Below are positions 33,489 to 44,900 of a stretch of 64,000 nucleotides of DNA, piece after piece. The notes under the pieces were generated by a model, which searched no databases, was not told the DNA's origin, and saw nothing but the letters and a program-made list of their open reading frames with translations. The stretch's first letter is position 1. Each line of letters starts with the position of its first letter. The position numbers were made by a program, and so were the translations under genes. This DNA comes from Isoetes taiwanensis (taxonomy: Eukaryota > Streptophyta > Lycopodiopsida > Isoetales > Isoetaceae), in assembly GCA_021234155.1 (NCBI GenBank), contig JAJEKV010000045.1, forward strand, positions 9,159,105 through 9,223,104. The letters are read 5' to 3'.

Positions 33489-34231
33489 GACATCCTTAAA
33501 AGCCATTGAAAATGGAATTTCCTCAGGCTTTAAGTACTTCTTAGAAGAAGACCAGATGTGGTGGAGAAATTTCTTTCTTAAACAAAAAATTATTATTTAA
33601 AACCTAGCTCTAAGATAGTTGCAGGAACCGTTTCAATGGCCTAACACCTTCCATCAACCACAGAACCAGGCAAGTCCAAGCAATGATGTATTAGCGATAA
33701 CCTATAGTAGAGGAAGACGAGGATCGACTTATGTACCTCGGACCAAGAGGCAAGAACGAGCCTCAAGGTAATATCACAGAAATTGCCAAAGGTATGCTGA
33801 TTGCTCTTCCAACTGAGGAGGATGACAAAGATCGACCTTTTTGGATAGCAAAAGTAATTGATACAGTCAAGGAGGAAGGCTTAGTGACTAATCTCAAGAT
33901 TCATTGGCTTACGACACGTTCAAAAAATGCTTTTGAAGGTAGATATGAGTTAGCAATGAGAACTCAAAGAAAGGGGAGAAAGTCCAAGAAAGTGGGTTGT
34001 AGGGATGAGCTAAACCTACGGGAAGTGAGTATGCTATGCTATGATCACAAACTGAAATCTAACAATCATCTACGCCATAGGACGATTAATTTGCTTAAAA
34101 AGGCTTGTAATTACGAGGAAGAAGATGAAGAAGGGAGTGGTGGTGGCAATGTTTCACCATCTGTTGATAGTGATGAGGAAGTTAATAGTGCTGGATCCCT
34201 CTCTCATCACTCCTCACACTTTTGCACATAA
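33489..34231 (+). pseudogene. DUF7869-type transposase-like gene, 3-prime part
   Basis: This is the continuation of the gene at 17901-19385 after removal of the inserted LTR. The join reads TPVTSLKAIENGISSGFKYF, then EEDQMWWRNFF. A second block (33731-34231) has MLIALPTEEDDKDRPFWIAK and a WLTTRSKNAFEGRYELAM segment, which corresponds to the PFW.AKV...VHW C-terminal region of the family (compare VWLGWTISDI and VEWWCP in the element 1 gene). It ends in an acidic, Ser-rich tail. Stops between 33600 and 33730 show decay. Confidence 0.65.
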
Positions 34232-36650
34232 GTGAGCCTTAGAAAAAGACTGTAAATTTTGCATGTGGATATGAAGATTTTATCTTCAAATTTTGAAAAT
34301 ACTTACAATGATCGAATATACGCCTCAATATTTTACATTGTCTGCCTCCATGTGAGCGATACTCTGCTATTTCACGAAAAAACTCTTCATATTCATAATC
34401 GACAGAGTCATCTTGCTGGTTATCAGTGAGCATGTATAGGTGTCCATCAATGTGCAAGCCTTCTTTGATGCTAGAAAAGCTACAAGATATCAAATGCAGA
34501 ACAGAAATACTCTTCACCTTTGCTAATTGCCGATGTTAGAGCAGCAATGCCTATTGGAGGTGTGGTATCACTCCTTAGTCTATTCTCTGTTTTCACAACT
34601 TGGCTATCCATCCTTCTTGTAGGCTCATCTATCTACCTTTTAATCTTCCTCCTGGTGCTAATGTCCCAATAACGCCCCTTAAATTAGATATTCTGTGGTG
34701 TCCAGCAATTGGATCCATGGTTGGCTGGTCCTTGTATCCAAGGGTGCAAGGTCTAGGGGGTTGTGTTGCAGGTTCGCCCATCTTATTAATGGACTTGAAG
34801 ATCATAAATATGGCTAAGGCTGCTATTGATCATAGATGCCATGGCCATGGCGATTAGCCTTGCAAGCCATGAACTCGACCATATTACTCATTCTATCCTA
34901 GATATACTTCTTGATTTTTAAGGAGTTACCTAGGGACCATCTACCTCCAGAAAGGCAGCTTTATCTTTGAAGTCAAAGCTACGGATTGAGCTCATTGAGG
35001 ATCTCGAGAGGGGGATAGATCCAAACTCCATTCCATTAGATCTTGTTGCTTCGCGTTTCCAACTCCAACTTCTCGACCATATCCAAGGTGCTGGAACCAT
35101 TGATGGATTGGAGGATAGATCCAAACTCCATTCCATTAGATCTCGTTGCTTCGCGTTTCCAACTCCAACTTCTCGACCATATCCAAGGTGCTAAAAGCAT
35201 TGATGGATTTGTTGCTTGGACGGGGGTACTCACCCTAGGTCAGAACTAGAATGGACAAAAAGAATCTGACTGTTTAATTAGAACAAAGTATTGCGATGGT
35301 CCTACGGATGTAGACGCAATGTGATTTCTTTCCAGTGCTGTAAATGTCAAAGTGAAGAAATTCAACCAAGCTTAGATAAATGGCAGGAATAATTATGACT
35401 CTCTTAAGGTAGCCAAATGCATCGTCATCTAATTAGTGATATGCATGAATGGATTAACAAGATTCCCACTATCCCTATCTACCATCTAGCAAAACCACAG
35501 CCAAGGGAACGGGCTTGAAAAAATCAGCAGGAAAAGAAGACCGTATTTAGCTTTCTATTCCGGATTTGTGAAATGACTTAAGAGATGTAGTCTTAAGGCC
35601 ATTGCTTCTAGTCTTAAGGTCCACTATGCAATCCGATCTAGGGACATTGTCAAATGAAGAGTTTAGTTGAGGTAGTACATCTATCACAAGATAGCGTAGG
35701 TGCTCTAAGATGAGCTCAATGAGAACAGAAATTTTGTGTGGAACAAAAGCATAAAAAAGGATGGGCCATCGATCATTTCGTTATTCGGAACAACCTAGAG
35801 TGTAAAAAAAAAGTTAGCATAGGGATACTTGGTTTATGGTAGCCAAGCATTCATAGCGGTGTCGCTTTTTGATCCTTTGATGTCGATGCTTTCTATCATA
35901 ATGAAGCAGAATTCACCATGGGTTAGATTGTTCACACACCAATAAGGAACATGATCTAGGTTTAGACCGTCATGAGACAGGTAAGTTTTATCCTACTGAT
36001 GCACTTGCCACAATAATAATCCAATTTAGTATGAGAGGAACCATTGATTCACATACTTGGTCAATGCACTTGGTTGAAAAACAAGTGGCATGAAGCTACC
36101 ATGCGTAGGATTATGACTGAACACCTCGCAGTCAGATTTCATGCTAGATGCAGCACTCTTTACCTCCTTGATTGTGACCGGACTATTGCTAGGGGTGTCT
36201 TGATGCCTCCTCTCGTCCCGAAGAGGATAAGAGGGGTCGCCTTTGTAAGGTGATTTCAAACAGCAGGGAGATACATCCTATGCAGACGACTTAAATTATG
36301 ACGGGGTATTAAGCACGAAAGAGTAGTCTTACCGCTATGATCCGTTAAGGTTTTGCCTCTTGCCTTTGCGATTTGTCACTCGTCTCCCGAGATAGGTGGG
36401 GAGGGTTATGTCAAAGCACTTGGTCATTTCTTTTCCCCTAAGTGGGGAGGGTTGCAAGCCAACAATTAGAGATTTCTTCCTCCAAGCCATGGCGGATTAA
36501 GTGGAGTAACACGATACTTAAGTCATTGTTTCTCCACCCGAGCTACATGGGGGAAGGGTTACAGATGGCACTTGGTCATTTTTCCTCCCAGAACCTAGGG
36601 AGGCACTTAGAGGTTTCATCCTCCAAGCCCAGGCCAATGAGCGATTTCGT
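34232..36650. other. No gene seen
   Basis: Several short frames on both strands (34239-34517 minus, 34600-34857 plus, 36026-36259) carry no motif. A 100-bp tandem duplication is listed separately. A GGAGGGTTGCAAGCCAAC-type purine tract lies near 36440. Confidence 0.4.
35013..35212. repeat. 100-bp tandem duplication
   Basis: The unit beginning GGATAGATCCAAACTCCATT and including CTTCTCGACCATATCCAAGG is present twice with a period of exactly 100 bp and only a few differences. Both strands show mirrored short frames because of it. Confidence 0.92.
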
Positions 36651-36654
36651 GGAG

Positions 36655-37080
36655 CAAGACACTTGGTCATCATGTTCGGTCCACTGTTGTTGGATCCCCA
36701 CTCGACTTGGTAGTGTCATGTGTTCGGCTCAGCTAGTTGGCTCCCCACACGGCTTGGTGGTGTCGTGTGTTGGGCTCTATTATATGGCTCTCCATCTGAA
36801 TTGATGGCCTCGTTTGTGGTTCTATTATTTGGCTCCTACTGACTTGATGGCGTCTTCGTGTGCTCGATTGGGCAACTTGGCTATCCCCAGACTTGGTGGT
36901 GTTGTATTGGTTGGCTCCTCTGTTGTGGTCACCTTTGCTGTCTTGGCTGATCCTCCCTTAGGTATATCCTTTGCTGTTTGGCTCTTTCCTTCCGCTCGAT
37001 TAGTTGGCTCCCAATCGGATTTGGTTTTGTCGAGAAGCTCAGTTAGTTGGCTCCCCACCCGACTTGGTGCTGTCATGTGT
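36655..37080. repeat. Degenerate minisatellite, unit about 55-60 bp
   Basis: Units contain TTGGCTCCCCACACGGCTTG, then GTGGTGTCGTGTGTT and a GGCTC start of the next unit. Six or seven diverged copies can be followed. It lies just before a candidate retroelement PBS (minus strand). Confidence 0.65.
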
Positions 37081-37175
37081 CATGTGTCTATATTGATTTA
37101 CTTAGTTTTAGTTTTTAAACTAAACCTCAATTTTGAATTTCAGAATTCTACAAGTTCCAAAAAGTTCGGAACCTC

Positions 37176-37190
37176 ACTTTGATACCACTT
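37176..37190 (-). other. Possible LTR end and tRNA primer-binding site
   Basis: On the minus strand an LTR-like CATATCA end is followed by AG and TGGTATCAAAGT, which resembles the plant initiator tRNA-Met primer-binding site (TGGTATCAGAGC) with changes. This would place a minus-oriented LTR to the right of 37190. I did not find its other end, so the call is tentative. Confidence 0.3.
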
Positions 37191-38074
37191 GATATGAAAG
37201 AAAGTTTAGCACATAATCGAAAGATTTACTTACTACTAAAACAACGTAAAACATTAACCAAATACCAATCCTTAAGTCCAAAGCTCACAACCCAACCGGG
37301 CTTGCACAAGTAAGAAACTCCAAGATAGTCCATGCAAGATTTAGACTACGGAATTACAGGTAAAGATATCTTCATTTCCAGAAAAGTATCATTTTCCAGC
37401 TCAAAGATTTTTCCCTTTTAGCAGAGCATTGGGGATGTTGTCGATGAGGCCAATCAGATATATTAGAAGCTCTTTGAAATATAGGCACATGTCACGTGAC
37501 GACACATGGTTGATCTTCCGATTAAATTTGCAAGCCCATTTCCATATAGTTCTAAGGGCATCTACATGATTATGTATTTGGCCAATTTAAGCATCTGGTT
37601 AAGTTGTAAACCATAAAATTGTATACCAGTGTCTTGATTAATTTCCAAAAACTTATACGAGCATGTCAAAAAGTGCAAAACGTAATAAACACATGGTTCA
37701 AATTACACCTACATTTCATGATGTGTGCTGCTTACACACTGCCCATCACATTATAGGAGCTAGAAGGAGTTGCTTGAGATTGTTTGAGCAATGCTAACGG
37801 TGTGAAAGAAACAATTTCAAATCCAAAAATGACATCTTTTTAGCTTCCTCTAGGCTAAGAAAGTGTTGAAAAGTATGAGCAACATTTAGTTCTTAGAGGT
37901 CTTCTCATTTTCTGTTCGTTCCCTTACAGCGGACTGGAATTCTGCAAACCCATGTGTCACAACGGTTGTATGAAGAGGAGTAGATGCTGCAAGATCATTC
38001 TTATTTGTAGTGAAGTCGTGGTGGAAGAAGTTGTGGAGAATCTCGCAGTCTTCTGAGCATGCTGCAATCCTTGT

Positions 38075-38503
38075 TTATCTATTTAAAGCAGGAGAAACTA
38101 CAAATGGCGTGGGTAGTCTGTTCTGAAAAATCTGTTGAGATGGAGCCTGTGTAGTTTTGGGGGATGGAATAAAATGTGGTAGAAGATTGCTATGTGCAGC
38201 TGGTGAGGCAATGAAAGGAGGGGGCAGCCTTCCTACTGGACTTGGAGAGGGTTGGAAAGGTGGTGGTAGTCTACTAGTTGCTGGACTCGGAGTTTTTTCA
38301 AGGAGCAACAAGGATCTTGTCGAGGTAGGAGTCGGAGAAGCATCTATGTCAAGAGGAACCGTTCTGGCCAATTGTTCCATCTGAACTACAAGAACTAGAG
38401 GCAACAAAAGGTGGAGAATACAAAAAGCTATTTTGGAATACACTAGTCCAGCCTGTCTGGAGAAGTCGTATTCCACTTCATATAGAAAAGGAGAAAGGAC
38501 CAT
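38075..38503 (-). CDS. Proline-rich repeat ORF, unrecognised
   Basis: A 142-codon minus-strand frame with a hydrophobic N-terminal third (FCILHLLLPLVLVVQ) and four imperfect repeats of LPPPFQPSPSPVGR / LPPPFIASPAA / LLPHFIPSP / LPTPFVVSPA type. The regular repeat suggests selection at some time, for example an extracellular or linker protein. No partner gene is seen and the start codon is uncertain. It could be part of a retroelement leader. Function unknown. Confidence 0.3.
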   Translation of the reverse strand: MVLSPFLYEVEYDFSRQAGLVYSKIAFCILHLLLPLVLVVQMEQLARTVPLDIDASPTPTSTRSLLLLEKTPSPATSRLPPPFQPSPSPVGRLPPPFIASPAAHSNLLPHFIPSPKTTQAPSQQIFQNRLPTPFVVSPALNR

Positions 38504-38689
38504 GGTCTACCTTTAAAAAGAAAAATTGAGCGCCTCAATTGCGTATTTCGGTTTCACAGCTTTAGTCGCCAGACCAAGCGCCTTCTATTCTAATCGCAGA
38601 AGCTGTATTCCGGATCGCTTAGAGATAATCGTGGACAGGTAAGCATGTGAAGTACAGTGTATGACTTTTTGCATTACAATATCCTAATT

Positions 38690-39080
38690 CTTATTCCGGA
38701 ATACACATTTGCATCTCTGTGATCGGCAAAAGTGTATTTCGGAATACAATCTTGCCCACAGTCTTCGGGCAAAGTGTGTTCAGGAAGACACTTTGCCTGG
38801 AGGCCGGAAGACACATTGCCTTTATCCTCCAGGCAAAGTGTATTCCTAAACACACTTTGCCCGAAGACTGTGGGCAAGATTGTATTCCGGAATACACTTT
38901 GCCTTTTGAATTAAAGCAAAGTGTATTTCGAAATACACTTTACCTAAGGCAAAGTGTATTCTGCCTAAAGACAAAAGCCAGAGTGTATTCTGGAATACAA
39001 TCTTGCCTACAGTCTTAAGGCAAAGTGTATTTCAGAATACACTTTGCCTTAAGACACAATGCAAGAGTGTATTTTGGAAT
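38690..39080. repeat. Palindrome array 1, GTGTATTCCGGAATACAC type
   Basis: About ten copies of an 18-bp palindrome centred on TTCCGGAA (variants TTTCGGAA, TTCTGGAA, TTTCAGAA) are spaced roughly 40 bp apart. Several extend to a 30-bp palindrome with GGCAAA at one side and TTTGCC at the other. The array lies immediately upstream of the acceptor TTGTACAG at 39316, so it sits in the 5-prime leader or first intron of the methylase gene. Confidence 0.93.
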
Positions 39081-40079
39081 AAGAATTCGACATCTTAAAG
39101 AGATTCTAGCCTTAAGGTTGTCTTATTTTCATCTTGGACGCACCCTCCCTAGTTAGTTTAGCACACAAAAAAACATTTGCTTGTGAGACTTCTTTCCATT
39201 CATTTTTTATGTTTTTTGCCCATTTTCGACACATAATTTAGCACTTTTTATTTTAAATACGTCATTCTCTTCGTTTTTACTCTTAACAGACTTGTTAATC
39301 ACAATTTTTTGTACAGGCAAGAGAGAAGCAAGAAGGCTCCAAAGAAAGTGCTGAAGATTATAAAACGGCCTCACCTACAGGGTAAGTTGCAGGATACTGA
39401 AGAGCCTACAACTTATGAAAACTTCCAGACACAGTGGTTTGTCACACGGGGTGCAAGGGGAAAGTACAACACCTTAACATTCCTGCATGTTTGCAAGAGC
39501 CCTGGGTAAAAGTGCTATGATAAGAACGAGTTTGTGAAACTGGAGACAAACTAAGGAAGTTTCTGAAGTTGCCGGGCAAGACAGCAGGTGGGGAGGCTGT
39601 CCTTCAAGACCTCACAGTGTTTTGTAGTGGTTGATATAGCTTTCTTTAGAATCATTAGTGTGCAACCCGAAAATTTGTACAAGTATATTTCACACTACAA
39701 GAACAAACAAAGCTTAACTTCCATCATTCAGAAAATTTGTTCCAGTCACAGCGAGGACTTCACTATTAGCGAGTCCGAGCATGAGGAAGAAGATGAAAGG
39801 TCTTCTATAGCTAGTATTTCTAGCCACGATAAAGAGGAAGGAAGTTCGGAGGAGACGAAAGAGCAGCAACCCAAAAAGCGTAGCAGGCCAAGAGCCACAA
39901 TTGCTGCTAAAGAACAAAAAAAGAAAAGAAAAGTATAGCAACTAAAAGTTGTGGAAGTCCCCGAGAAAAGCACGAAGGAACGAAAGGGAAAAGGAAAAGC
40001 ATCGGGGTCGCAATTAAGGAGAAAAAAGTGGATAAGACCTCCAAAAGAATGGAGGAAATAAATAAAGAAAAGTTCGTGC

Positions 40080-40520
40080 AGAGAGTCATCTATCTGCTAG
40101 TCACTTACATAATGATGCCCCCTAAAAATGAAGCTGGTGAGAGGCCACTTCAGGTTCGAAAGATCTATGCAGACCACTTAAGGAACCTGAAGGACAGAAT
40201 AAGGAGCAATCCTAATGCTCATGTGGCCCCAATAGTTGTCCTTGTTGACAGGGAGTAGTGCACAGACTCCCGGGACTACGATAGAGAAAATGCAGATGCC
40301 TGCACGCATTATGTCCTGGGAGGTAACCACAGCTTCAAGGCAAGAAAACTTTACAAAGAGAAAAAGGACGCGAGGTACCTTTTCGTACTATATGCTGTTT
40401 ATTGTGGTCTTACTGACAGAGAAGCTAAAATCGTTGCCAACGCTCATAATGCTGACAACGAGTATAAATTAAAAATGAGTTTCGTCGATAAGATCAGGTT
40501 TATGCACAGAAATGTAATCT
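40080..40520 (+). other. ParB-like domain, second copy
   Basis: QVRKIYADHLRNLKDRIRSN with NAHVAPIVVLVD (40155-40252) is followed, after a one-base shift, by THYVLGGNHSFKARKLYKEK (GGNH at 40319-40330), then FVLYAVYCGLTDREAKIVAN with AHNADNEYKLKMSFVDKIRF. This is the classic ParB/Srx order: a strand ending in a positive-rule site list (LRxxIRxxPN...PIVV), the nucleotide-binding GGNHR box, an L.D.EA...A..HN helix and a final helix. Residue pattern and order are seen directly. Nuclease or CTP-switch activity is not implied. Confidence 0.72.
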
Positions 40521-41009
40521 TCAAGGAAAAGTACGGTGAGAACCTAAAGAAACCAGCATACTCACTAGAGCTGAAGGAGGCGTGTGCTATTGAATGCTGA
40601 CTTAAATATGACGAGGCTAACAAAAGGCAGTCACTCATTAACCATGACAACTGGTTTCAATTAGCTTTCAGAGATGGCAAGGTAGGCATGAACTGCGTTC
40701 CGGAATAAGAATTTGTGCTAAAGTTTTGTTGTGTGGTTAACCACAAAGTTAACCCACAATTTACGTGTACAGATATGGGAACGCTGAAATGAAATATTTA
40801 CCATGTTCGAGCGCGAGGAGTTGAAGAGCAAAGGCATAGAGTCATCGAAGAAGAAAAGCTCCGACGTGCTAAAGAAAGAAATGATAATAACTGTCTGGAG
40901 AGAAATACAGGGTTTTGCCAATACCAATTTGTTAAAAAGGCTGCTCCACAAGGTTGTTGACAAGGAATTTACTTGAGAAGAAATATCCCAAGAAATTGCA
41001 CATAACTAG

Positions 41010-41346
41010 TTTTTTAGAAACAACGGTGTATTCTGGAATTCCACCTTCTCGAGGATACAAAAATGTATTTCGGAATATACTTTGTTTAACTAGTTTTTCA
41101 AAATTGTATTCCAGAATATACTCCCACTCTCACAGAAAAATAACACTATATTCCGAAATACACCTATGTTTTCTTAAAAAAGCAGATGGGTATTCCAGAA
41201 TGCACTCTTGCTTTCTCTGGAAAGAAAATATGTATTCCGGAATACACTTTGCTCTACTAGGAAAGCAAGCGTGTATTCCAGAATACACTTCTGACCACAC
41301 ATTGTTTTTCTTTTTTCTAATACAGTGTTTTCTTGTTTTTTTCCAG
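41010..41346. repeat. Palindrome array 2, same type, within an intron
   Basis: Seven copies of the TTCCGGAA-centred palindrome (41018, 41070, 41106, 41150, 41190, 41233, 41272), alternating with poly-pyrimidine stretches, precede the acceptor TTTTTTCCAG at 41346. Degenerate halves also occur in the introns at 40697 and 42330-42440. I found none in the domain-coding exons. Confidence 0.9.
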
Positions 41347-41639
41347 CCAAAAGAATGTCATAACATGTCAAATATGTTTGATAGAGCAGCTGAACGTGGA
41401 AACCTGGGATAGATGCAAGGAGCTTTACCCTGTTGCCACTTCTGACGAGCGCATTATTCAATACGCTCCAAATTTTGAGGGTTGGATAAGTTTACTTGTA
41501 ACCCTCTCTCTTTATCTACTTTGTTCTAACAGTTGCAATGTTTCTTCTTCTTACAGAGCAAGAAGAAAACTAAAAATCTTCCAGAGGGCTTCATGCACTT
41601 GGTTAGAACTGCACGAGAAGAGAGGTCGTTAGCGAAAAG

Positions 41640-41885
41640 TGAAGTGAAGTGAATTGTATTATTTCGTCTTGTTAGACCATCAGGTCTATAAGACAGATTA
41701 CATCCAATAAAAAACTTATCCAAAACAAAAAATCTTGTCATCTGGCAAGCACTCATCATCGAGTAACTTGCCGTCGCTCTCCTCTTTCTCATCTCCACTA
41801 GATTCAATAGTATGTTTAATTGCTACATCTCTCAAGTCCAACATATCAATAAGAAAGCTACCCACCGTGGAGGCTGGCATGTCAA
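41640..41885 (-). mobile_element. Short LINE insertion in the methylase gene
   Basis: The minus strand reads CTTATAGACCTGATGGTC, then a tail of TTCAC units ending in the plus-strand GTGAAGTGAAGTG. This parallels the TCTTATAGACCTGCGAGGTC-plus-ATTTC terminus at 1910-1970. The coding run LPEGFMHLVRTAREERSLAK ends just before it, and the methylase frame resumes near 41890. Confidence 0.55.
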
Positions 41886-42003
41886 AAAATTATTGCAGAT
41901 TGGATATGGCAAAACCAAATCTATCCCGCAAGCTTGATATGCTGGGCAGTATATTATTGCATGTTCTTCATCCTCTACTTCGTCTGACTATGAGAGATTT
42001 TGC

Positions 42004-42984
42004 ATGTTTGATCAAAACAACATATTTTCGGTCATACATGGCAATTGCACGAAATTGGTAGGGACGGTAAAGCCACAGGACTTCATGTTGGTCATAGCAG
42101 ACCTTCCTTATGGCTTTAAGCTAAAAGACATCTACTACGACAACCAGCCTTTCAAAAATTCGGAGTTCAATGCGTTTGTCGACGACATCAAGCAAATCAC
42201 AATGGCCAAGCACTGGCATCTTGTTGTGTTTCATTCTAGCATACAGGTTGGCCTAGTGGAATCCAAATTTAAAAACCATTTTGGATCCCCTGTTCAAGCA
42301 GGATATGAAAACTTGGTCTGGTAAGTCCTTATTCTGGAATATAGTTGTTTTTCACTTTGATCTCTCTCTTTAGTCTGTGCTTGGACTTGCTTACACGTGC
42401 TGACCTATTTGTTTACGTTTCTTATTCTGAAATAGGAATTCTTTAGTCTTAATTTTCAAATTGTTTTCTTCTTTTGTTTTTGTTGCTAATTGCACTCTAT
42501 TACATTTGTAGGTACAAAACTAACATCAACTACCATGGTGAAGAACCCAGGTTGTTCAGCAAGGTGGAGTATCTCCATGTTGCTTACTAGAGTTTTGACA
42601 AGAAGAGGACCATGGAACACTTCAACACTGCAGCTTGCCAGAAATTTTCCAATGTCTTAGAGTTTCCAGCGGTGTTGCAGAAACTGCAGGACCCAAGTGC
42701 ACAAGTCAAGATAGTGAATCACTATCAGAAACCACAAAAGCTCATCAACCATCTCCTTTGACATGTTCTCACGTCTAGTAGATTGGGTGCTTGATGCTTT
42801 TTCTGGCTTTGGTACTACCATCGCTTGTGCACTTAAGAAGGGTTGCAACTGTGTAGCTGTGGACATTGATAAGGAGGCTGTGAACTTTGTGAAGATGAGA
42901 TTGGCTGCCTTACCTACTCTACTAGACGAGAATCAAGAGTTAGGGGCCAAATCTTCATCTCATTATGCTAAGACGATGTCCTAA
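42004..42984 (+). other. Beta-class N4/N6 DNA methyltransferase domain
   Basis: Motif IV DLPYGF (42100) sits after FSVIHGNC...DFMLVIA and before FNAFVDD and HWHLVVFHSS. After the 191-bp intron come YKTNINYHGEEPRLF, NHYQKPQKLINHLL (motif X-like KP) and, one frame over, VLDAFSGFGTTIACALKKGC with VAVDIDKEAV (motif I, AdoMet binding). IV before I is the beta-type order of pfam N6_N4_Mtase proteins such as many bacterial and phage enzymes. DPPY to DLPY keeps the key Asp and Tyr. Substrate base (N6-A or N4-C) cannot be decided. Confidence 0.8.
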
Positions 42985-43180
42985 GAGATACAGCCTTCTT
43001 TTAGAAGCTGTTTAGATGATGATGCCACTTTTGCAGAGCTGAAAGAAGTAGCTCTAGCCACTATTCCAGAGGACAAGGAAGAAACAAATCGTAGTAAATC
43101 ACCACTAAACAGCAGACGACAGAGAAAGATGATGCTGAGACAAGCAAGAAAAATGATGAAGACTTTTGGATCTTTGACTT

Positions 43181-43690
43181 TTTTTCATGCTAAATTATTT
43201 ATTTTTTACTGGACAATACTGCCAAAATTGATGTACTAAAATATTTTAAAAGAATTAATATCTTTCTTCTCTATTTTGGTGTCTTTGATATCTTGCTTTC
43301 AGTTATTTTATATTCATGTCTATATGTTGCCTTTTTTAGGTTTTATTTTTTACAAAAATAAAGTTGTCACCTAATGATGGCCCAAAATGCAGGGAAAAAC
43401 AAACCAAACCTCTTAAAATTCACAACTTTTTTCAAAAAGGGTAGCATGGTATTTTTTAAAAGGGAATCTTTGAAACAGGAGTACTGCAACAGTCCCGTTT
43501 AATTTGCAACTTTGTTTTGATCTAATTTTCAGCTAGAAACTCAGGATCAGCTTCACACACTTCTAGCTCCAACATTTAACTGGCAACATAAAAACTTGTA
43601 TAGAAACCACAATCAGGAGAGCTGACTCCGACGTAAATAAACCCTCTCTTGTGAGGTGATAAATGGGGGAACTTGTCAAGCTAGTGACAC
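43181..43690. other. No gene seen
   Basis: AT-rich 3-prime flank of the methylase gene. I searched for an inverted partner of likely ends near 17.8 kb or 38.5 kb and could not identify one. Confidence 0.35.
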
Positions 43691-44900
43691 CGATATTGCA
43701 ATTTGACGGGCATGGTCCTCCAATTCCACCCCCTCCATCACCAACACATCTTGATAATCAGATTGAAGGCATCGGATGTCGAGGAATCCAGACAAATGTC
43801 AGCAGCCATTGAGAGACTCCTACGACTGGACCTGTTTCCCAATGTTTGCTGACAAACTAGTTTGTTTGTTTTAGCCGCCATGAACCATGTACCTTGGACC
43901 TCCACAGGACAAAAATAGATTGGCCTCCCTTCGATAGTGCTTTTGCAATAAGAGGGTAAAGTACCCCAGAAATTGAACGTTCCACCTGCATCGGCACTGA
44001 ACCATGCATCTACTTCAAGGATGAGACTAGAGCAGGAGCAAGAACAATTATAGGAACTTGTGGAGCTGAAGCTAAGGGTGCTTTCCCATGAATTTGCAGA
44101 CCTGAAAAAGCCGTACTAAGGTCAAAAACCTGAGGCTCAGAATTGCGTGGAGAATACTTTGCGACTCAGGTCCTAAACCTGAATCAAGCAAGTAAGGGGC
44201 TCATGGGAACACCCGAGCCTTCGGCCTGACCTCAAGAAAATCTCCGGGTTTTAGTCCCATGGGAAAGCACCCTAATACTAGAACCCAGTGCCCCTGCCTA
44301 TGTTAGATGATTACCACACCAAATCGCAAACTTACTAGCTCACTTCAAGAGTTTGGGATCATTCGTAGCCAGCAACACATCTTTGACGTCATCTTGAAGC
44401 CCCTTTGAAAATAGTCACAAAGGGCAATAGCATCCCAAACTGTATCCGTGGAAATTTACCAAAATTCAGATGCATAAGCCAAAGGTGGACGTGATTCTTA
44501 CCTTAAATCGTTCAGCTTGGTGGCTGCAGTCCATTGTCTATCAGTGTTCCTAAAACAAGCCTCAAGCCTTGTGGTAAAGGCAATAAAATTTTCAACTGCG
44601 GGAGTCCCTTTCTCGAGCAATGGTCCAAGCCAACTGAGAGTTAGTTCCATAAGGACAGAACCGACCAAGCCAACTTGAGCTTGATCCGTCAGATATCAAG
44701 GGTGCAGTCGGATCACCAACTAAATCTCATCGAGAAACTATGAATCTTTGACCCCGTGCCATCGATGTTTTCTAGTAAATATATCTTGGGCTCTGAAGGC
44801 CTCGATGCTGAGCCTGATGTCGCAACATGAAATGCTAAATCTTCTGTAAGCTTCCTATTACCAAGTTACAAACTTTGAGATATTTGAGCAAGCAGCTCGA
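43690..44900 (-). pseudogene. Retroelement gag-like remnant
   Basis: Read leftward from about 44700: SWLGPLLEKGTPAVENFIAF, TRLEACFRNTDRQWTAATKL, then TVWDAIALCDYFQRGLQDDV with KDVLLATNDPKLLK near 44400. This is the retrotransposon gag (capsid) pattern F...F......A...L..L......YA..F...F..GL...VKD.L. Further left the minus strand has PIYFCPVEVQGTWFMAAKTN (about 43890), possibly protease-adjacent. Stops are frequent. LTRs for this copy were not found. Confidence 0.5.

Larger units (their letters stand above)
39317..43180 (+). pseudogene. Second ParB-like/DNA methyltransferase gene
   Basis: Rightward spliced gene. The first visible exon starts at 39317 after TTGTACAG. It has a basic start, a Ser/Glu/Lys-rich linker (39760-39930), then a ParB-like domain (40080-40520). 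Short introns follow: 40682-40772, a palindrome-filled one ending TTTTCCAG at 41346, one ending TTCTTACAG at 41556, and 42321-42511 (TG|GTAAGT ... ATTTGTAG), which splices cleanly in frame through W-Y-K. The methylase motifs are DLPY (42100-42111), KPQKLINHL (about 42730) and DAFSGFGTT (42793-42819), then a Lys/Arg-rich C-terminus to about 43180. In-frame stops (near 42588, 42750 and 42981) and a LINE fragment at 41650 show that it is dead, but far less decayed than the element 1 copy. Confidence 0.78.

Noticed and set aside
38690-39080. Palindrome array considered as bacterial terminators or tRNA-like structures
   Set aside because: No U-tract pattern or tRNA features. The copies extend into other introns of the same gene.
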